A stretch of DNA of 64,000 nt from positions 186,001 to 250,000 of the forward strand of contig NZ_KQ758467.1 of assembly GCF_001456955.1 (NCBI RefSeq). Direction: 5' to 3'. Positions within the stretch are counted from its first letter, which is position 1, and each line of letters opens with the position of its first letter. The DNA comes from Microbacterium enclense. GTDB lineage: Bacteria; Actinomycetota; Actinomycetes; Actinomycetales; Microbacteriaceae. The position numbers and the translations under genes were made by a program. The notes beneath the pieces are model-generated. The model was given only the letters and a program-made list of their open reading frames with translations, was not told the DNA's origin and made no database searches. Shown here piece after piece: positions 34,337 through 42,763 of this stretch.

Positions 34337-36418
34337 CTACGCAGACAGCGCGCCGTAGGCGACGGTCTTCGTCTCGGTGACGGTGGCGCCGTTCACGACG
34401 CCGGACAGCTTCGCCGTCGCATCGCCTGCCTCGATCGAGGAGGCACGCGAGTTGAAGGTCACGCTCGCCGACTTGCCCGGGGCGACGGACGTGAACGCCT
34501 TCTCTCCGTAGGGGGTGGAGAGAGTGATGTCGAGCGGCGACGCCTCGTTGTTCGTGGCGACCACCGTGACGTGGATCTTCGAGCCGATCTTGCGCGGCGT
34601 GGCCGTGAGTTCGACCTTGAGCGCGGGAGGCGGCGGGGGAAGGAACAGTCCCTTCTCCTTGGCGAAGGTGTAGTTCTCGCCGAAGACGTTCATGGCGGTG
34701 ACACCGACCTTGACGTTCTCGGTCGTACCGAGGATCTTCAGACGCACGGCGTGGGTGAGCACCCGGTCGAACACGACATAGTCCGAGGTGTAGGCGACGT
34801 CGTTCGCGCTGCGGTCGGCGAGCGGCTTCCACGTGTCGGATTCGATGTCCTTGTACTCCAGCGTGTAGCGCACGGCGTTGCGCTTGGTGAAGGTCAGGCC
34901 GAGCTCCTTCCACTGGATCTGTGCCGAGGAGATGTAGAAGACGTTCGCGAATCCGACGATGTACGACGGATCGGCGTCGCCGTCGGCCGGCTCCCACCAG
35001 GTCTGCGTGCTGTGGTCCATCGCATAGATCGGCAGACGGCCGGGCGCGTAGCTGCTCGCCCAGTACGCCGAGGTGAGCTGGCTGATGTTGTAGAGCCCCA
35101 CGTCATCCGTACCGTTCTGCGTGAGACCGGGCGCGAGGCGCGGGGTGTTGGAGAGGCGGGCGCTGATCGTGCCGTCCTCCGCGACCTCGCAGATGTCGAG
35201 ACCCATGCGTCGCTGGGAGCCCTGTTCGTACGCGATCACGATCGTGTAGAAGAACACGAGGTTGTCGTTGAAGTCCACGATGAAGGCGCCGTGACCGGCG
35301 TTCGGGAATTGCGCCTGGCCCTCGAGTGCCTGACCGACCGGGTTCGCGTCCTGCGGTACGTACGGTCCGAGCGGCGACGAGCTCTTGGCGACACCGGTCG
35401 CGTACGTGGTGTGCTCGGTGCCGCCGCTTGCCACCGAGATGTAATAGGTGTCGCCCACCTTGAAGATCTGCGACGCCTCGACGTAGCCGTGCGTCGTGTG
35501 CTGCTTGTTCTCGCCGAAGTGCTGCCATTCGTCGTTCGGGTCGAAGTTCCACACCACGACGGGGTCGGTGAGGAATTTGCGCGGATCGTTCGCGTCGAGC
35601 TCGACGGCCATGTGCGGTGCGCCGATGTTGTAGCTCATGTACAGACGACCGTCGGTGTCGAGGAAGAATTGCACGTCGCTCGCGGTGAAGACGCTGCCGT
35701 CCTTCCGCGTGAACGGCCCCATCTCGGTCCAGGGACCGAAAGGTGCGTCCGCCGACCACACGCCGGTGCTGTTACCGGCGAGGTAGTACTTCGCTCCTAC
35801 CTTCACGACGGTGGGGGCCGTCGCTCCGATGTTCATCTCGTGGAATTCCCAGTTGATGTAGTCCTTCGTGCTCCACGCGTTGATGTTGCCCGTGTCGCCC
35901 AGCATGCTGCCCGACGCGTAGAGGTAGATGGTGTCGTCGACGAGGATCGGGGAGAAGTCCGCCGCGGTCCTCGACGAGTTCTCCGTCGCGAGTGCGAAAC
36001 CGGTCTTCGCCTGGCGCACCATGCTGCGGCCGTCGGCGGGCAGCCAGCGCTCCTTCGCGAGGGTCGCACGCATGGCGGGCGTGACCGCTGCGACTCCGGC
36101 GTCGCTCGCGGGCATCGTGCTGGGCCGGGCGCCCACGTCGAGGAAGGGCAGGTTGACGGGGTTCACGTAGGTCTTCGTCATGTCGACGTTCTCGAGCGGC
36201 ACTTTCGCCGCAGAGTTCGCGCGCATCGCCGCTGCGGCGACCGCCGTCGCCGCCAGTGCGGAACCGGCGCCCGAAGCGGCGACGGCGGGCGTCGCCACTG
36301 CCGTTCCACCGGCTGCCGCGGCGCCGACGGCGGCGGCGCCGAACGCGGACATCTGGAGGAACCGGCGGCGATCGAGGCCGGAAGGGGCTCCGTCTTTGTT
36401 GGGGGTGTCATCCTTCAT
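34337..36418 (-). CDS. Tat-exported family 43-like glycoside hydrolase with discoidin-like domain
   Basis: 693 aa. The Tat motif is LDRRRFLQM (15-23), followed by an Ala-rich hydrophobic core. Residues about 130-420 form a GH43-like five-bladed propeller (ADFSPILVDDTIYLYASG, INAWSTKDYINWEFHEM, TAPTVVKVGAKYYLAG, FFLDTDGRLYMSYN, HGYVEASQIFKVGDTYYISVASGG). Residues about 470-590 resemble an F5/8 discoidin carbohydrate-binding domain (ISSAQIQWKELGLTFTKRN, RYTLEYKDIESDTWKPLADRS). The last 95 residues are the beta domain shared with the other GH43. It is downstream of tatB, with a GAAAGGAAA ribosome site. Glycan target unknown; probably plant arabinan/xylan-type. Confidence 0.88.
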   Translation of the reverse strand: MKDDTPNKDGAPSGLDRRRFLQMSAFGAAAVGAAAAGGTAVATPAVAASGAGSALAATAVAAAAMRANSAAKVPLENVDMTKTYVNPVNLPFLDVGARPSTMPASDAGVAAVTPAMRATLAKERWLPADGRSMVRQAKTGFALATENSSRTAADFSPILVDDTIYLYASGSMLGDTGNINAWSTKDYINWEFHEMNIGATAPTVVKVGAKYYLAGNSTGVWSADAPFGPWTEMGPFTRKDGSVFTASDVQFFLDTDGRLYMSYNIGAPHMAVELDANDPRKFLTDPVVVWNFDPNDEWQHFGENKQHTTHGYVEASQIFKVGDTYYISVASGGTEHTTYATGVAKSSSPLGPYVPQDANPVGQALEGQAQFPNAGHGAFIVDFNDNLVFFYTIVIAYEQGSQRRMGLDICEVAEDGTISARLSNTPRLAPGLTQNGTDDVGLYNISQLTSAYWASSYAPGRLPIYAMDHSTQTWWEPADGDADPSYIVGFANVFYISSAQIQWKELGLTFTKRNAVRYTLEYKDIESDTWKPLADRSANDVAYTSDYVVFDRVLTHAVRLKILGTTENVKVGVTAMNVFGENYTFAKEKGLFLPPPPPALKVELTATPRKIGSKIHVTVVATNNEASPLDITLSTPYGEKAFTSVAPGKSASVTFNSRASSIEAGDATAKLSGVVNGATVTETKTVAYGALSA

Positions 36419-36526
36419 TGGATTTCCTTTCGTGGAGCTGCGTCGGTGCAGCGGGTGCCGCCGGAGCGGCAGATTGTCGGCGCTGCCGCGATTGCGCAGC
36501 GCGAAGGGACGAACGTGTCGGCGACC

Positions 36527-36919
36527 TCAGGCCGCGTCGGCCTCACCGGCATCGGTTCGATGGGCACGCGCCGCGCCGTCGAGCGCGGTGTCGTCGACCG
36601 CGAGGATGGGCCGGGGGGCACGCCGCGGCGTCTCGGTGGGTGCCGGCGGCGACGCCCCGGGGGAGTCGTCGGTCAGTGCCTCGCGAATGATGCGGCGGGG
36701 GTCGTACTGCCGCGGGTCGAGCTTGGTCCAGTCCACGTCGTCGAAGTCGTCTCCGAGTTCCGCGCGCACGCGTTCTCTCGCGCCGCTGGAGAGGACCTTC
36801 GCGCGGCGGACGAGATCGCGCAACGACTGCGCCGCCTGAGGCAGCCGCTCCGGACCGATGATGAGCACCGCCAGCAACCCGATGACGAGGACCTTCTCGA
36901 TCGTCAAGCCGAAGATCAT
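36527..36919 (-). CDS. tatB: Sec-independent translocase subunit TatB
   Basis: 130 aa from ATG 36919, overlapping the end of tatC (ATGA). The short N-terminus and helix MIFGLTIEKVLVIGLLAVLIIGPERLPQ carries the TatB hallmark GPERLP, followed by an amphipathic helix (AAQSLRDLVRRAKVLSSGARERVRAELG) and a disordered Pro-rich tail. TatB joins TatC to receive twin-arginine signal peptides. It is the third gene of a tatA-tatC-tatB operon directly upstream of two Tat-signal GH43 genes; actinobacteria usually keep tatB apart from tatAC. Confidence 0.92.
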   Translation of the reverse strand: MIFGLTIEKVLVIGLLAVLIIGPERLPQAAQSLRDLVRRAKVLSSGARERVRAELGDDFDDVDWTKLDPRQYDPRRIIREALTDDSPGASPPAPTETPRRAPRPILAVDDTALDGAARAHRTDAGEADAA

Positions 36920-37728
36920 GCCGCCACCCCCTGCTCGAGATGCGCCTTCAGCCGCTTCGCCCGGCGCGCGTCCACGATGAACGCGACCCCTGCAGCGGCC
37001 AGGTAGAGGACGATGAGGATCCCCGCGAGCATCAGCATGGACACGACGTCTGCAGCCGGCGTGGCGAGGGCGGCGAACACCGCGGAGACGAGCACCGCGA
37101 CGCGCCATCCGCGAAGGATCCCCCGCGCGGAGACGACCCCCACCAGGTTCAGCAGCACCAGCAGAAGCGGCAGGACGAAGGCGACCCCGACGACCAGGAC
37201 GAGCTTGAGGATGAAGTCGTAATAGAACGAGTACTGCAGGATCTGCGCGCCACCCTCGGGCACGAAGCTCGCCATGAGCACGATCGCATGCGGCGAGATG
37301 AGCCACCCGACGAAGCAGCCGGAGAAGAACAGCGGAATCGCCGTCCCGACGAAGGCGACGGCGTAGCCGATCTCCTTGCGCGTGAGAGCCGGGACGAGGA
37401 ACAACCAGATCTGGCTGAGCCACACCGGTGCGGCGATGACGACACCCACGGCGAGCGCGATGCGAACCCGCAGGTCGAATGCGGCCGTGACGGTGTCGAA
37501 GTTCAGCGCCGCGAGCGCACGACCCTGCTCCTCGTTGAGGATGCGGATCGGAGCGGTGAGCGCCTCGATGATCCCGTCGGTGGCGATGAAGGCGATCACC
37601 ATCGCGACCACCACCGCCACGGCGCAGATCAGGAGGCGCTTGCGCAGTTCGGCGATGTGGCGGTGCAACGGCATCTGGCCTCCGGCTCGCGCGGGCCGGA
37701 CCCGCGCGAACCGAGCGATGCTCGTCAT
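36916..37728 (-). CDS. tatC: Sec-independent translocase subunit TatC
   Basis: 270 aa with six membrane helices. The cytoplasmic entry MPLHRHIAELRKRLL fits the TatC N-terminal signature, although the usual Glu of (M)xLxxHLxELRxR is present as part of AELRKR. PVWLSQIWLFLVPALTRKE is the conserved first-loop/second-helix block, and FFSGCFVGWLI and LVGVVSARGILRGWRVAVLVSAVFAALATPAADVVSMLMLA follow. TatC is the receptor for RR signal peptides. It lies between tatA (3-base gap) and tatB (4-base overlap). Confidence 0.95.
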   Translation of the reverse strand: MTSIARFARVRPARAGGQMPLHRHIAELRKRLLICAVAVVVAMVIAFIATDGIIEALTAPIRILNEEQGRALAALNFDTVTAAFDLRVRIALAVGVVIAAPVWLSQIWLFLVPALTRKEIGYAVAFVGTAIPLFFSGCFVGWLISPHAIVLMASFVPEGGAQILQYSFYYDFILKLVLVVGVAFVLPLLLVLLNLVGVVSARGILRGWRVAVLVSAVFAALATPAADVVSMLMLAGILIVLYLAAAGVAFIVDARRAKRLKAHLEQGVAA

Positions 37729-37731
37729 GGC

Positions 37732-37983
37732 TCAGTCCTGGCGGTGCGAAAGGGACTGAGATGCGCCGTCGACCACCGGGGCGGGCGCCGCGGTCCCCGT
37801 GGGACGCGCCGACTCCGCCGCGGTCGCGGCCGACTCCTTGCGCGTCTCGCGGATCTCCCCCTTGAGGATGCGCGCGGACTCGCCGACGCTCTTCGCGAGC
37901 GCGGGGAGCTTCGCGGCACCGAAGAGCAGGAGGATCACGACGAGAAGGATGATCAGATGCCATCCGTTCAGATTTGCGAACAT
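37732..37983 (-). CDS. tatA: Sec-independent translocase subunit TatA
   Basis: 83 aa from ATG 37983, with GAAAGG ahead. It shows the TatA/E pattern: a short N-terminus, a hydrophobic helix (HLIILLVVILLLFGAAKLP), the FGAAKLP hinge and an amphipathic helix (ALAKSVGESARILKGEIRETRKE), then a loose tail. It forms the protein-conducting oligomer of the Tat system. It is the first gene of the operon, about 65 bp downstream of a good promoter with a LacI-type operator, so the translocase should be made when the glycan enzymes are induced. Confidence 0.94.
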   Translation of the reverse strand: MFANLNGWHLIILLVVILLLFGAAKLPALAKSVGESARILKGEIRETRKESAATAAESARPTGTAAPAPVVDGASQSLSHRQD

Positions 37984-38049
37984 GCGGCGGACCTTTCGTT
38001 CGCTGCGGCTTTGCAGCGGTCGGGTGGAGTGGTGGTGCTTGTGCGCGTC

Positions 38050-38093
38050 GTTAGCGCTAACAGCATTGTGTGGGCCGCGATGAACGGTGTCAA
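38050..38093 (-). promoter_or_regulatory. sigma70-type promoter with LacI-family operator in front of tatA
   Basis: On the minus strand: -35 TTGACA (38088-38093), 17-bp spacer, -10 CACAAT (38065-38070), then 3 bases and the perfect 12-bp palindrome GTTAGCGCTAAC (38050-38061), which would cover the transcription start. TTAGCGCTAA is a classical LacI/GalR-family operator core. An A-tract from 38095-38103 sits just upstream of the -35, like an UP element. Confidence 0.8.
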
Positions 38094-38115
38094 CTTTTTT
38101 TTTGACTCGGCCGTA

Positions 38116-38964
38116 TCAGTCGCTGAAGACGAAGCGACTGCCGACATACGGGCCCAGCAGTTCCGAGATCAGGAACGAGGCGGACGCCGCCGTCACGGCA
38201 TCCCTGGCGCTGAAGCGAGCGTTCGGCGACTCGGAGGAGAGGTCGATCATGTCCTTCGGCTCGGGCATGCGTTCGTACGCGACGTCGAGGCCGGGAAAGG
38301 CGGTCTTCGCGAACGCCGCGGATCGGATGACGCGCACCGGCTGATGGAGACGGTGCGCGTAGTCGACGGGGTCGAACTCCCCCGACAGGTCGAGCGACGC
38401 CAGCGTGATGGCGGGGGCCGCGGCGTCGTCGGGGCGGCGGATCATGGCGGGGGGACGCCCCCGCATCTGTCGGGCGCGATCCTCCGCGATGCGCGCCTCT
38501 CGCCGCGCCGCGCGGGTGGGGTGGTGCTCGTCGTCGGCGTCCCCGCGCAGGATGCTCGGGTCGCACAGGACCAGCGCGCCCACGCGCGGGTCGAGTGCGG
38601 TCGTGAACATCGCCACGGCGGCATCCATGCCGAAGCTCAGCAGGCCGACGGAGCTCGCGCCGCCGTCCACGAGCAGCGAGGTGATGACGTGACGGAGGTC
38701 GCGGGACTGCTGCCACGGGTCGTGTTGCCGGCGTGGGGAGCCGTCGCTGCGCCCGTATCCCCGGTGGTCGTATGCCACGACCTGCAGGCCGTGCGCCAGA
38801 AAGGCCGGGGCCACCGCCTCCAGCTCGAAGTCCTTCGACCCGGTGTCGCCCAGCACGACCACCGTCGGGATCGCACCCGCGGTGCCCGCGGGGCGTGCGA
38901 TCCTGCCGCGGATCGTCACATCCGAGAGTGCGAGTTCCCACGCGTCGCTGTGACCTTGGCTCAC
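38116..38964 (-). CDS. Alpha/beta hydrolase
   Basis: 282 aa from GTG 38964, with AAGGA ahead. The fold markers are VVVLGDTGSKDFELEAVAPAFLAHGLQVVAYDHRGYGRSDG (oxyanion region and DHRGYGRS), then SSVGLLSFGMDAAVAMF, the nucleophile elbow (G-L-L-S-F-G, Ser about 110), and late acidic and His-containing loops (GEFDPVDYAHRLHQPVRVI). The nucleophile motif is slightly off the usual GxSxG, having Leu-Ser-Phe-Gly. Substrate unknown. It ends 23 bp from the tatA promoter, but its own promoter is upstream, so it is probably outside the LacI unit. Confidence 0.85.
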   Translation of the reverse strand: MSQGHSDAWELALSDVTIRGRIARPAGTAGAIPTVVVLGDTGSKDFELEAVAPAFLAHGLQVVAYDHRGYGRSDGSPRRQHDPWQQSRDLRHVITSLLVDGGASSVGLLSFGMDAAVAMFTTALDPRVGALVLCDPSILRGDADDEHHPTRAARREARIAEDRARQMRGRPPAMIRRPDDAAAPAITLASLDLSGEFDPVDYAHRLHQPVRVIRSAAFAKTAFPGLDVAYERMPEPKDMIDLSSESPNARFSARDAVTAASASFLISELLGPYVGSRFVFSD

Positions 38965-39129
38965 GATCCGTCCTTCATCTCGTCCGGCGCCGTCGCCGTC
39001 ACCCGCAGGTTCTCGCAGGTTATGAAGCGGCTATGAACCGGTCAAACGCCGTCGTCCGCCCGATGCCCGGAAACATCCGCCGGGCATGGCGGAAGCGGCG
39101 GAACCTACCTCGTCTGGGGTACATTCCCC

Positions 39130-39147
39130 GTACCTCGGGCGAGGTAC
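39130..39147 (+). promoter_or_regulatory. Inverted repeat upstream of the histidine kinase gene
   Basis: GTACCTCG-GG-CGAGGTAC, 8-bp perfect arms, 38 bp ahead of the kinase start, within a cluster of further GTAC steps. It could be the binding site of the adjacent response regulator. Inference only. Confidence 0.45.
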
Positions 39148-39184
39148 CCGTACGGGCACTGCGCCCCGGAGGTACGCTTCGCCG

Positions 39185-40375
39185 GTGGCCGATCACAACG
39201 ACGTCGAAGCCCCGCGATGGCGGAGGCTCGCTGCGTGGTGGGCGGTGACGCTTCTCATCCAGGCCACCTACCTCTTCCTGACCTTCGTCACTCTCGTCGA
39301 TTGGGCTCTCACGTTCGCGTGGCGGCCGGTCTCGCCGGTGATGACGGTCATCCTGATCCTCGTCACGCTCTCGGTCTTCGCGCGCACGCGGTTCCCTCGG
39401 GTGTTCTTCGCCGCTCCTCTGACCTTCGCCTTGGCTTTCGCGTACGGCTTCGAACCGCGGGTGCCCACCCTGACCGGGCTGCTGTTCCTGATCATCGTGA
39501 GTGGCTCGGTCGCGTTCTCGACGGTGTCGTTCCCGATCGCCGCCGCCGCCGCCATCTCGATCAGCACGGCGTTCACGCTGGGTCTGGTCGTCGTCCGGGG
39601 CGTCTCCCCGTTCCATCTGATCCCGCTCTTCATGACCGCGGGAATGGCGATCGCCCTGTTCTCGGGCCAACTCAGCTCGGCCCGCCGGCGCCTCATCGAT
39701 GCGGCGCGGCGGCGCGCACTCGAAGCGGAGGAGACGCGCGAGGCGGTCGCGGCGACTCGGGTGGCGGAGCAGCGGCTCGCCACCGCGCGAGACCTGCACG
39801 ACGTCGTGGGTCACCGGATCGCGGCCATCAACCTCCACGCCGGTCTCGCGAACGCCACGCTGGAGACCGAGCCGCAGCAGGCGCGGGCGTCCCTGTCGGT
39901 CGTGGAAGAGAGCGCGGGTCGCATCCTCGACGAGATCGGAGCGCTTCTGCGAGCGCTGCGACGCGATGATGCCGGGGCTCTGCCCACCCCGATGACGGCC
40001 AGGGAGCTGCCGCGCCTGGTGAACACGCTGTCGGCCGGGGGCCTGCCCATCGAGCTCAGCGTCGACGATGCGCTTCCGCAGCTCGACCCGGAGGTGGACG
40101 AAGCGCTGTACCGCATCCTCGAGGAGACTCTGGTCAACGCGTACAAGCACGGCGCTCCCGGTGCGCAGGCGAGCGCGCGCATCGGTTGGGACGGCCGGGC
40201 GATCACCGTCGACGTGACGAACACGATCGAGGATGCCGGCTCCCCGTCCCGCTCGACGGGTCTCGGCCTCGTAGGGATCTCGGAACGGGCACGCGCGTTG
40301 GGCGGAACCCTCACGGTGACGCGCGAGATGGGCCACTTCATGGTCGGGGTGAACATCCCCGTGGGTACGGCGTGA
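39185..40375 (+). CDS. Sensor histidine kinase (NarX/DesK type, HisKA_3)
   Basis: 396 aa from GTG 39185, with GGAGGT 11 bases ahead; ATG 39086 is in frame but adds a region overlapping the palindrome. Five or six membrane helices occupy residues 15-160. The dimerisation/phosphoacceptor block is ATARDLHDVVGHRIAAINLHA, with His205. The ATPase domain has LEETLVNAYKHG (N box) and STGLGLVGISERARALGGTLTV (G boxes). No extracytoplasmic sensor domain, so it probably senses the membrane. It overlaps its response regulator by GTGA. Confidence 0.93.
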   Translation: MADHNDVEAPRWRRLAAWWAVTLLIQATYLFLTFVTLVDWALTFAWRPVSPVMTVILILVTLSVFARTRFPRVFFAAPLTFALAFAYGFEPRVPTLTGLLFLIIVSGSVAFSTVSFPIAAAAAISISTAFTLGLVVVRGVSPFHLIPLFMTAGMAIALFSGQLSSARRRLIDAARRRALEAEETREAVAATRVAEQRLATARDLHDVVGHRIAAINLHAGLANATLETEPQQARASLSVVEESAGRILDEIGALLRALRRDDAGALPTPMTARELPRLVNTLSAGGLPIELSVDDALPQLDPEVDEALYRILEETLVNAYKHGAPGAQASARIGWDGRAITVDVTNTIEDAGSPSRSTGLGLVGISERARALGGTLTVTREMGHFMVGVNIPVGTA

Positions 40376-41040
40376 GATCGAGCCCTGTCTCGGTCCTGAT
40401 CGTCGACGACCAGGACCTGATCCGTGACGCCCTCGCGGCCCTCCTCGCGCTCGACGCCGATTTCCGGGTGGCGGGGCATGCGCGCAACGGCGTCGAGGCG
40501 GTCGCTCTCGCGGCGGAGCTTCGACCCGACGTCATCCTGATGGATGTGCGGATGCCGGGTCTGTCCGGCCCGGAGGCGACGAGCCGGATCAAACGGAACC
40601 CGGCACTGCGAGGCACGAAGGTGCTCGTGCTCACGACGTTCGAAGAGGCCGACGTCGCCCGGGCGTGCGTCGCGGCCGGTGCCGACGGATTCCTCGGCAA
40701 AGGCGTGTCCACGGCGTCGCTGCGCGATGCGATCCACGCGGTGATGCGGGGGGAGGCCCCCTTCTCTCCGCGGGCCGCCCGAGCTGTGCTCGCTCCGCGG
40801 CTCGCGCCACGAGCCGGCGTCGGCGACGTTCGCGACGCCCCCACCGCGGGCCTGACCGACCGCGAGGTCGACATCGCCAAGCTCGTCGCGTTGGGCTTGA
40901 CGAACGAGGAGATCGGACGGCGTCTGAGCATCTCGGCCGCGACCGTGAAGACGCATCTGCGTAACGCGATGAGAAAGCTCCACGTGCACAGTCGCGCCCA
41001 TCTCGTGGCGCTCGCCCACCGGACGGGTCTCGCCCCGTGA
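40372..41040 (+). CDS. NarL/FixJ-family response regulator
   Basis: 222 aa from GTG 40372 (4-base overlap with the kinase stop). The receiver domain shows VLIVDDQDLIRDAL, phospho-acceptor Asp58 (ILMDVRMPG), VLTTF and the switch Lys (GFLGKGVS). The C-terminal LuxR-type helix-turn-helix is TDREVDIAKLVALGLTNEEIGRRLSISAATVKTHLRNAMRKL. It activates or represses genes in response to the upstream kinase; targets unknown, though the palindrome at 39130-39147 is a candidate. Confidence 0.94.
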   Translation: MRSSPVSVLIVDDQDLIRDALAALLALDADFRVAGHARNGVEAVALAAELRPDVILMDVRMPGLSGPEATSRIKRNPALRGTKVLVLTTFEEADVARACVAAGADGFLGKGVSTASLRDAIHAVMRGEAPFSPRAARAVLAPRLAPRAGVGDVRDAPTAGLTDREVDIAKLVALGLTNEEIGRRLSISAATVKTHLRNAMRKLHVHSRAHLVALAHRTGLAP

Positions 41041-41124
41041 ACCTCGAGGGGTCTGTGTAGGCTCACGTGTGCCGCCCGCCCCGCAGGGGCGCCATCGCGA
41101 AGCCCGCTGAGACGAGAGCAGCTC

Positions 41125-41724
41125 ATGTCGCCCACGCCGTCCCCCTCCATGCGGTCCTCTGAAGCCACGACGCGACGCATCTTGGACGCCGCGCGCGAGG
41201 AGTTCGCTGAGCACGGCTTCAAGGGCGCTCGCATCGAGCGGATCGCGGAGGACGCGCGCGCGAACAAGCAGCTCATCTATCGGTATTTCGGTGACAAGGA
41301 TGGGCTCCACGAAGCGGTGCTCGAAGAAATGGTCGCGGTCTGGTCCACGGAGCAGACGGCGCTGCCCGACGACACGACGTCGGCGGGCGCCTCCGACGCC
41401 CGCACGTGGGCGCGCTTGTCCGTCTGGGAGATGCTCGCCGCGGGCGAGGGGCCCGCGCCCGGGTCTGACGTTCTCCGCGGATCGATCCTCCGACGCGTCG
41501 AAGAGGTGCGGCGGGAGCAGCGCGAGGGGCTCGTCGACGAATCCCTCGATCCGGAGATGGTCCTGCTTCTGCGTGCTGCCCTCGCGGCTCTGCCGTGGGT
41601 CGCCCCCCATCTGGTCGAAGCCGCGACGGAGCGCCACCCGTTCCACGATCCGGAGATCCGACGACGGCTGCGCGACTTCGGTGCGCACCTCACCGCGCCG
41701 TCACGGCTCGGCGACACGCCGTAG
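41125..41724 (+). CDS. TetR/AcrR-family transcriptional regulator
   Basis: 199 aa. The helix-turn-helix segment is SSEATTRRILDAAREEFAEHGFKGARIERIAEDARANKQLIYRYFGDKDGLHEAVL. The C-terminal domain resembles the TetR_C group that ends LPWVAPHLVEAATERHPFHDPEIRRRLRDFGAHL. It converges on the pirin gene with a 16-bp gap. No adjacent divergent target, so it may regulate itself or distant genes. Confidence 0.9.
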   Translation: MSPTPSPSMRSSEATTRRILDAAREEFAEHGFKGARIERIAEDARANKQLIYRYFGDKDGLHEAVLEEMVAVWSTEQTALPDDTTSAGASDARTWARLSVWEMLAAGEGPAPGSDVLRGSILRRVEEVRREQREGLVDESLDPEMVLLLRAALAALPWVAPHLVEAATERHPFHDPEIRRRLRDFGAHLTAPSRLGDTP

Positions 41725-41740
41725 GTTCAGCCGCTAGGCG

Positions 41741-42763
41741 TCAGGCCCGCCGCCTCCTGGGCGTCAGCCGCACCGCCGGGAGCGGCGGTGCCGGGATCCG
41801 CTCGGGCCCGTGGTCGACGACCGCGCCGAATCGATCGGCCCGCGCTTCCCACGCCTCGCGCGCCTCGACGATCTCGTCGTGCGAGCGGCCGACGAAGTTC
41901 CACCACATCACGATGTCGGCCTCGAACGGCTCCCCGCCCAGCAGGAAGACCCGGGCGCCTTCGTCGCTGCGCAGCTCCAACCGGTCGCGACCCTTGCCGA
42001 GGTAGACCAAGCGCGTGTGATCGACGGATGCCGTCGCGCCCGGCCCCACAGCGGAGGAGGGGTGTCGCGCGGCGTCGGCGTCGACGGCATCCATTCCCGT
42101 CACCGCCTCCGCGGTGCCGGTCATGCCGTAGACGGCGTACTCCCACTCCGGGCGGAGCGGCACGCGTACGTCGACCCCGGCCGGCAGGCGCAGCTCGGCG
42201 CCCACGATCGGCGTGTGCACCGTCGCGGGGGAGTCCACCGCACCCAGCGAGCCCATGACCACGACCGCGTCGGCGCCGTCGCCCAGGTCGAGCACCGGCA
42301 GATCCTCGTGCCGTTCGAAGGCGGGACCGCCGTGCCGGCGGGACTCCGGCAGGGCGACCCACAGTTGGAGCGCATCGAGCGGGATGGGCTCATCGCCCAC
42401 CGAGTATTCGGAGTGCGCGATCCCCGCGCCGCTCGTCATCAGGTTGAGAGCGCCGGGGCGCACCACGACGTCGCTGCCCACGGCATCCCGGTGTCGCACC
42501 TCGCCGATGATCGGCCACGTCACCGTCTGCAGGCCGATGTGCGGGTGGGGTTCGACGCGCATCAGGGTGTCCTGCGGTCCGAACCGGTCGAGGAAGCACC
42601 ACGCGCCCACCATCGGCAGCGCACGGTGAGGGAGTGTGCGGTGAACCTCCATGCCGCGCACGCCGCCGAGCGGCACCTCGCGCGCCTCGATGACGAGTGC
42701 GCGCGGCCCGTCGCAGTCGACCGGGCCCTCGGATGCCGGGGGAGCGACGTCGAGCCGGGTCAC
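41741..42763 (-). CDS. Pirin-family bicupin protein
   Basis: 340 aa from GTG 42763 (GTGA overlap with the upstream GNAT gene); the frame continues upstream only as a shadow. The N-terminal cupin carries RTLPHRALPMVGAWCFLDRFGP, VEPHPHIGLQTVTW (metal-binding His residues), GDVVVRPGALNLMTSGAGIAHSE and the Glu ligand. The C-terminal cupin is weaker (RVFLLGGEPFEADIVMWWNFVGRSHDEI). Pirins are iron-binding, some with quercetinase activity, and are often redox or stress linked. Cytosolic. Confidence 0.9.
   Translation of the reverse strand: MTRLDVAPPASEGPVDCDGPRALVIEAREVPLGGVRGMEVHRTLPHRALPMVGAWCFLDRFGPQDTLMRVEPHPHIGLQTVTWPIIGEVRHRDAVGSDVVVRPGALNLMTSGAGIAHSEYSVGDEPIPLDALQLWVALPESRRHGGPAFERHEDLPVLDLGDGADAVVVMGSLGAVDSPATVHTPIVGAELRLPAGVDVRVPLRPEWEYAVYGMTGTAEAVTGMDAVDADAARHPSSAVGPGATASVDHTRLVYLGKGRDRLELRSDEGARVFLLGGEPFEADIVMWWNFVGRSHDEIVEAREAWEARADRFGAVVDHGPERIPAPPLPAVRLTPRRRRA

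Noticed and set aside
34289..37006. 905-codon plus-strand frame opposite the GH43/tatB genes
   Set aside because: Antisense shadow; low-complexity Arg/Val/Asp protein.
38095..38103. Run of nine Ts as a terminator of the hydrolase gene
   Set aside because: The hydrolase is on the minus strand, where this is an A-tract without a stem; it fits an upstream element of the tatA promoter better.
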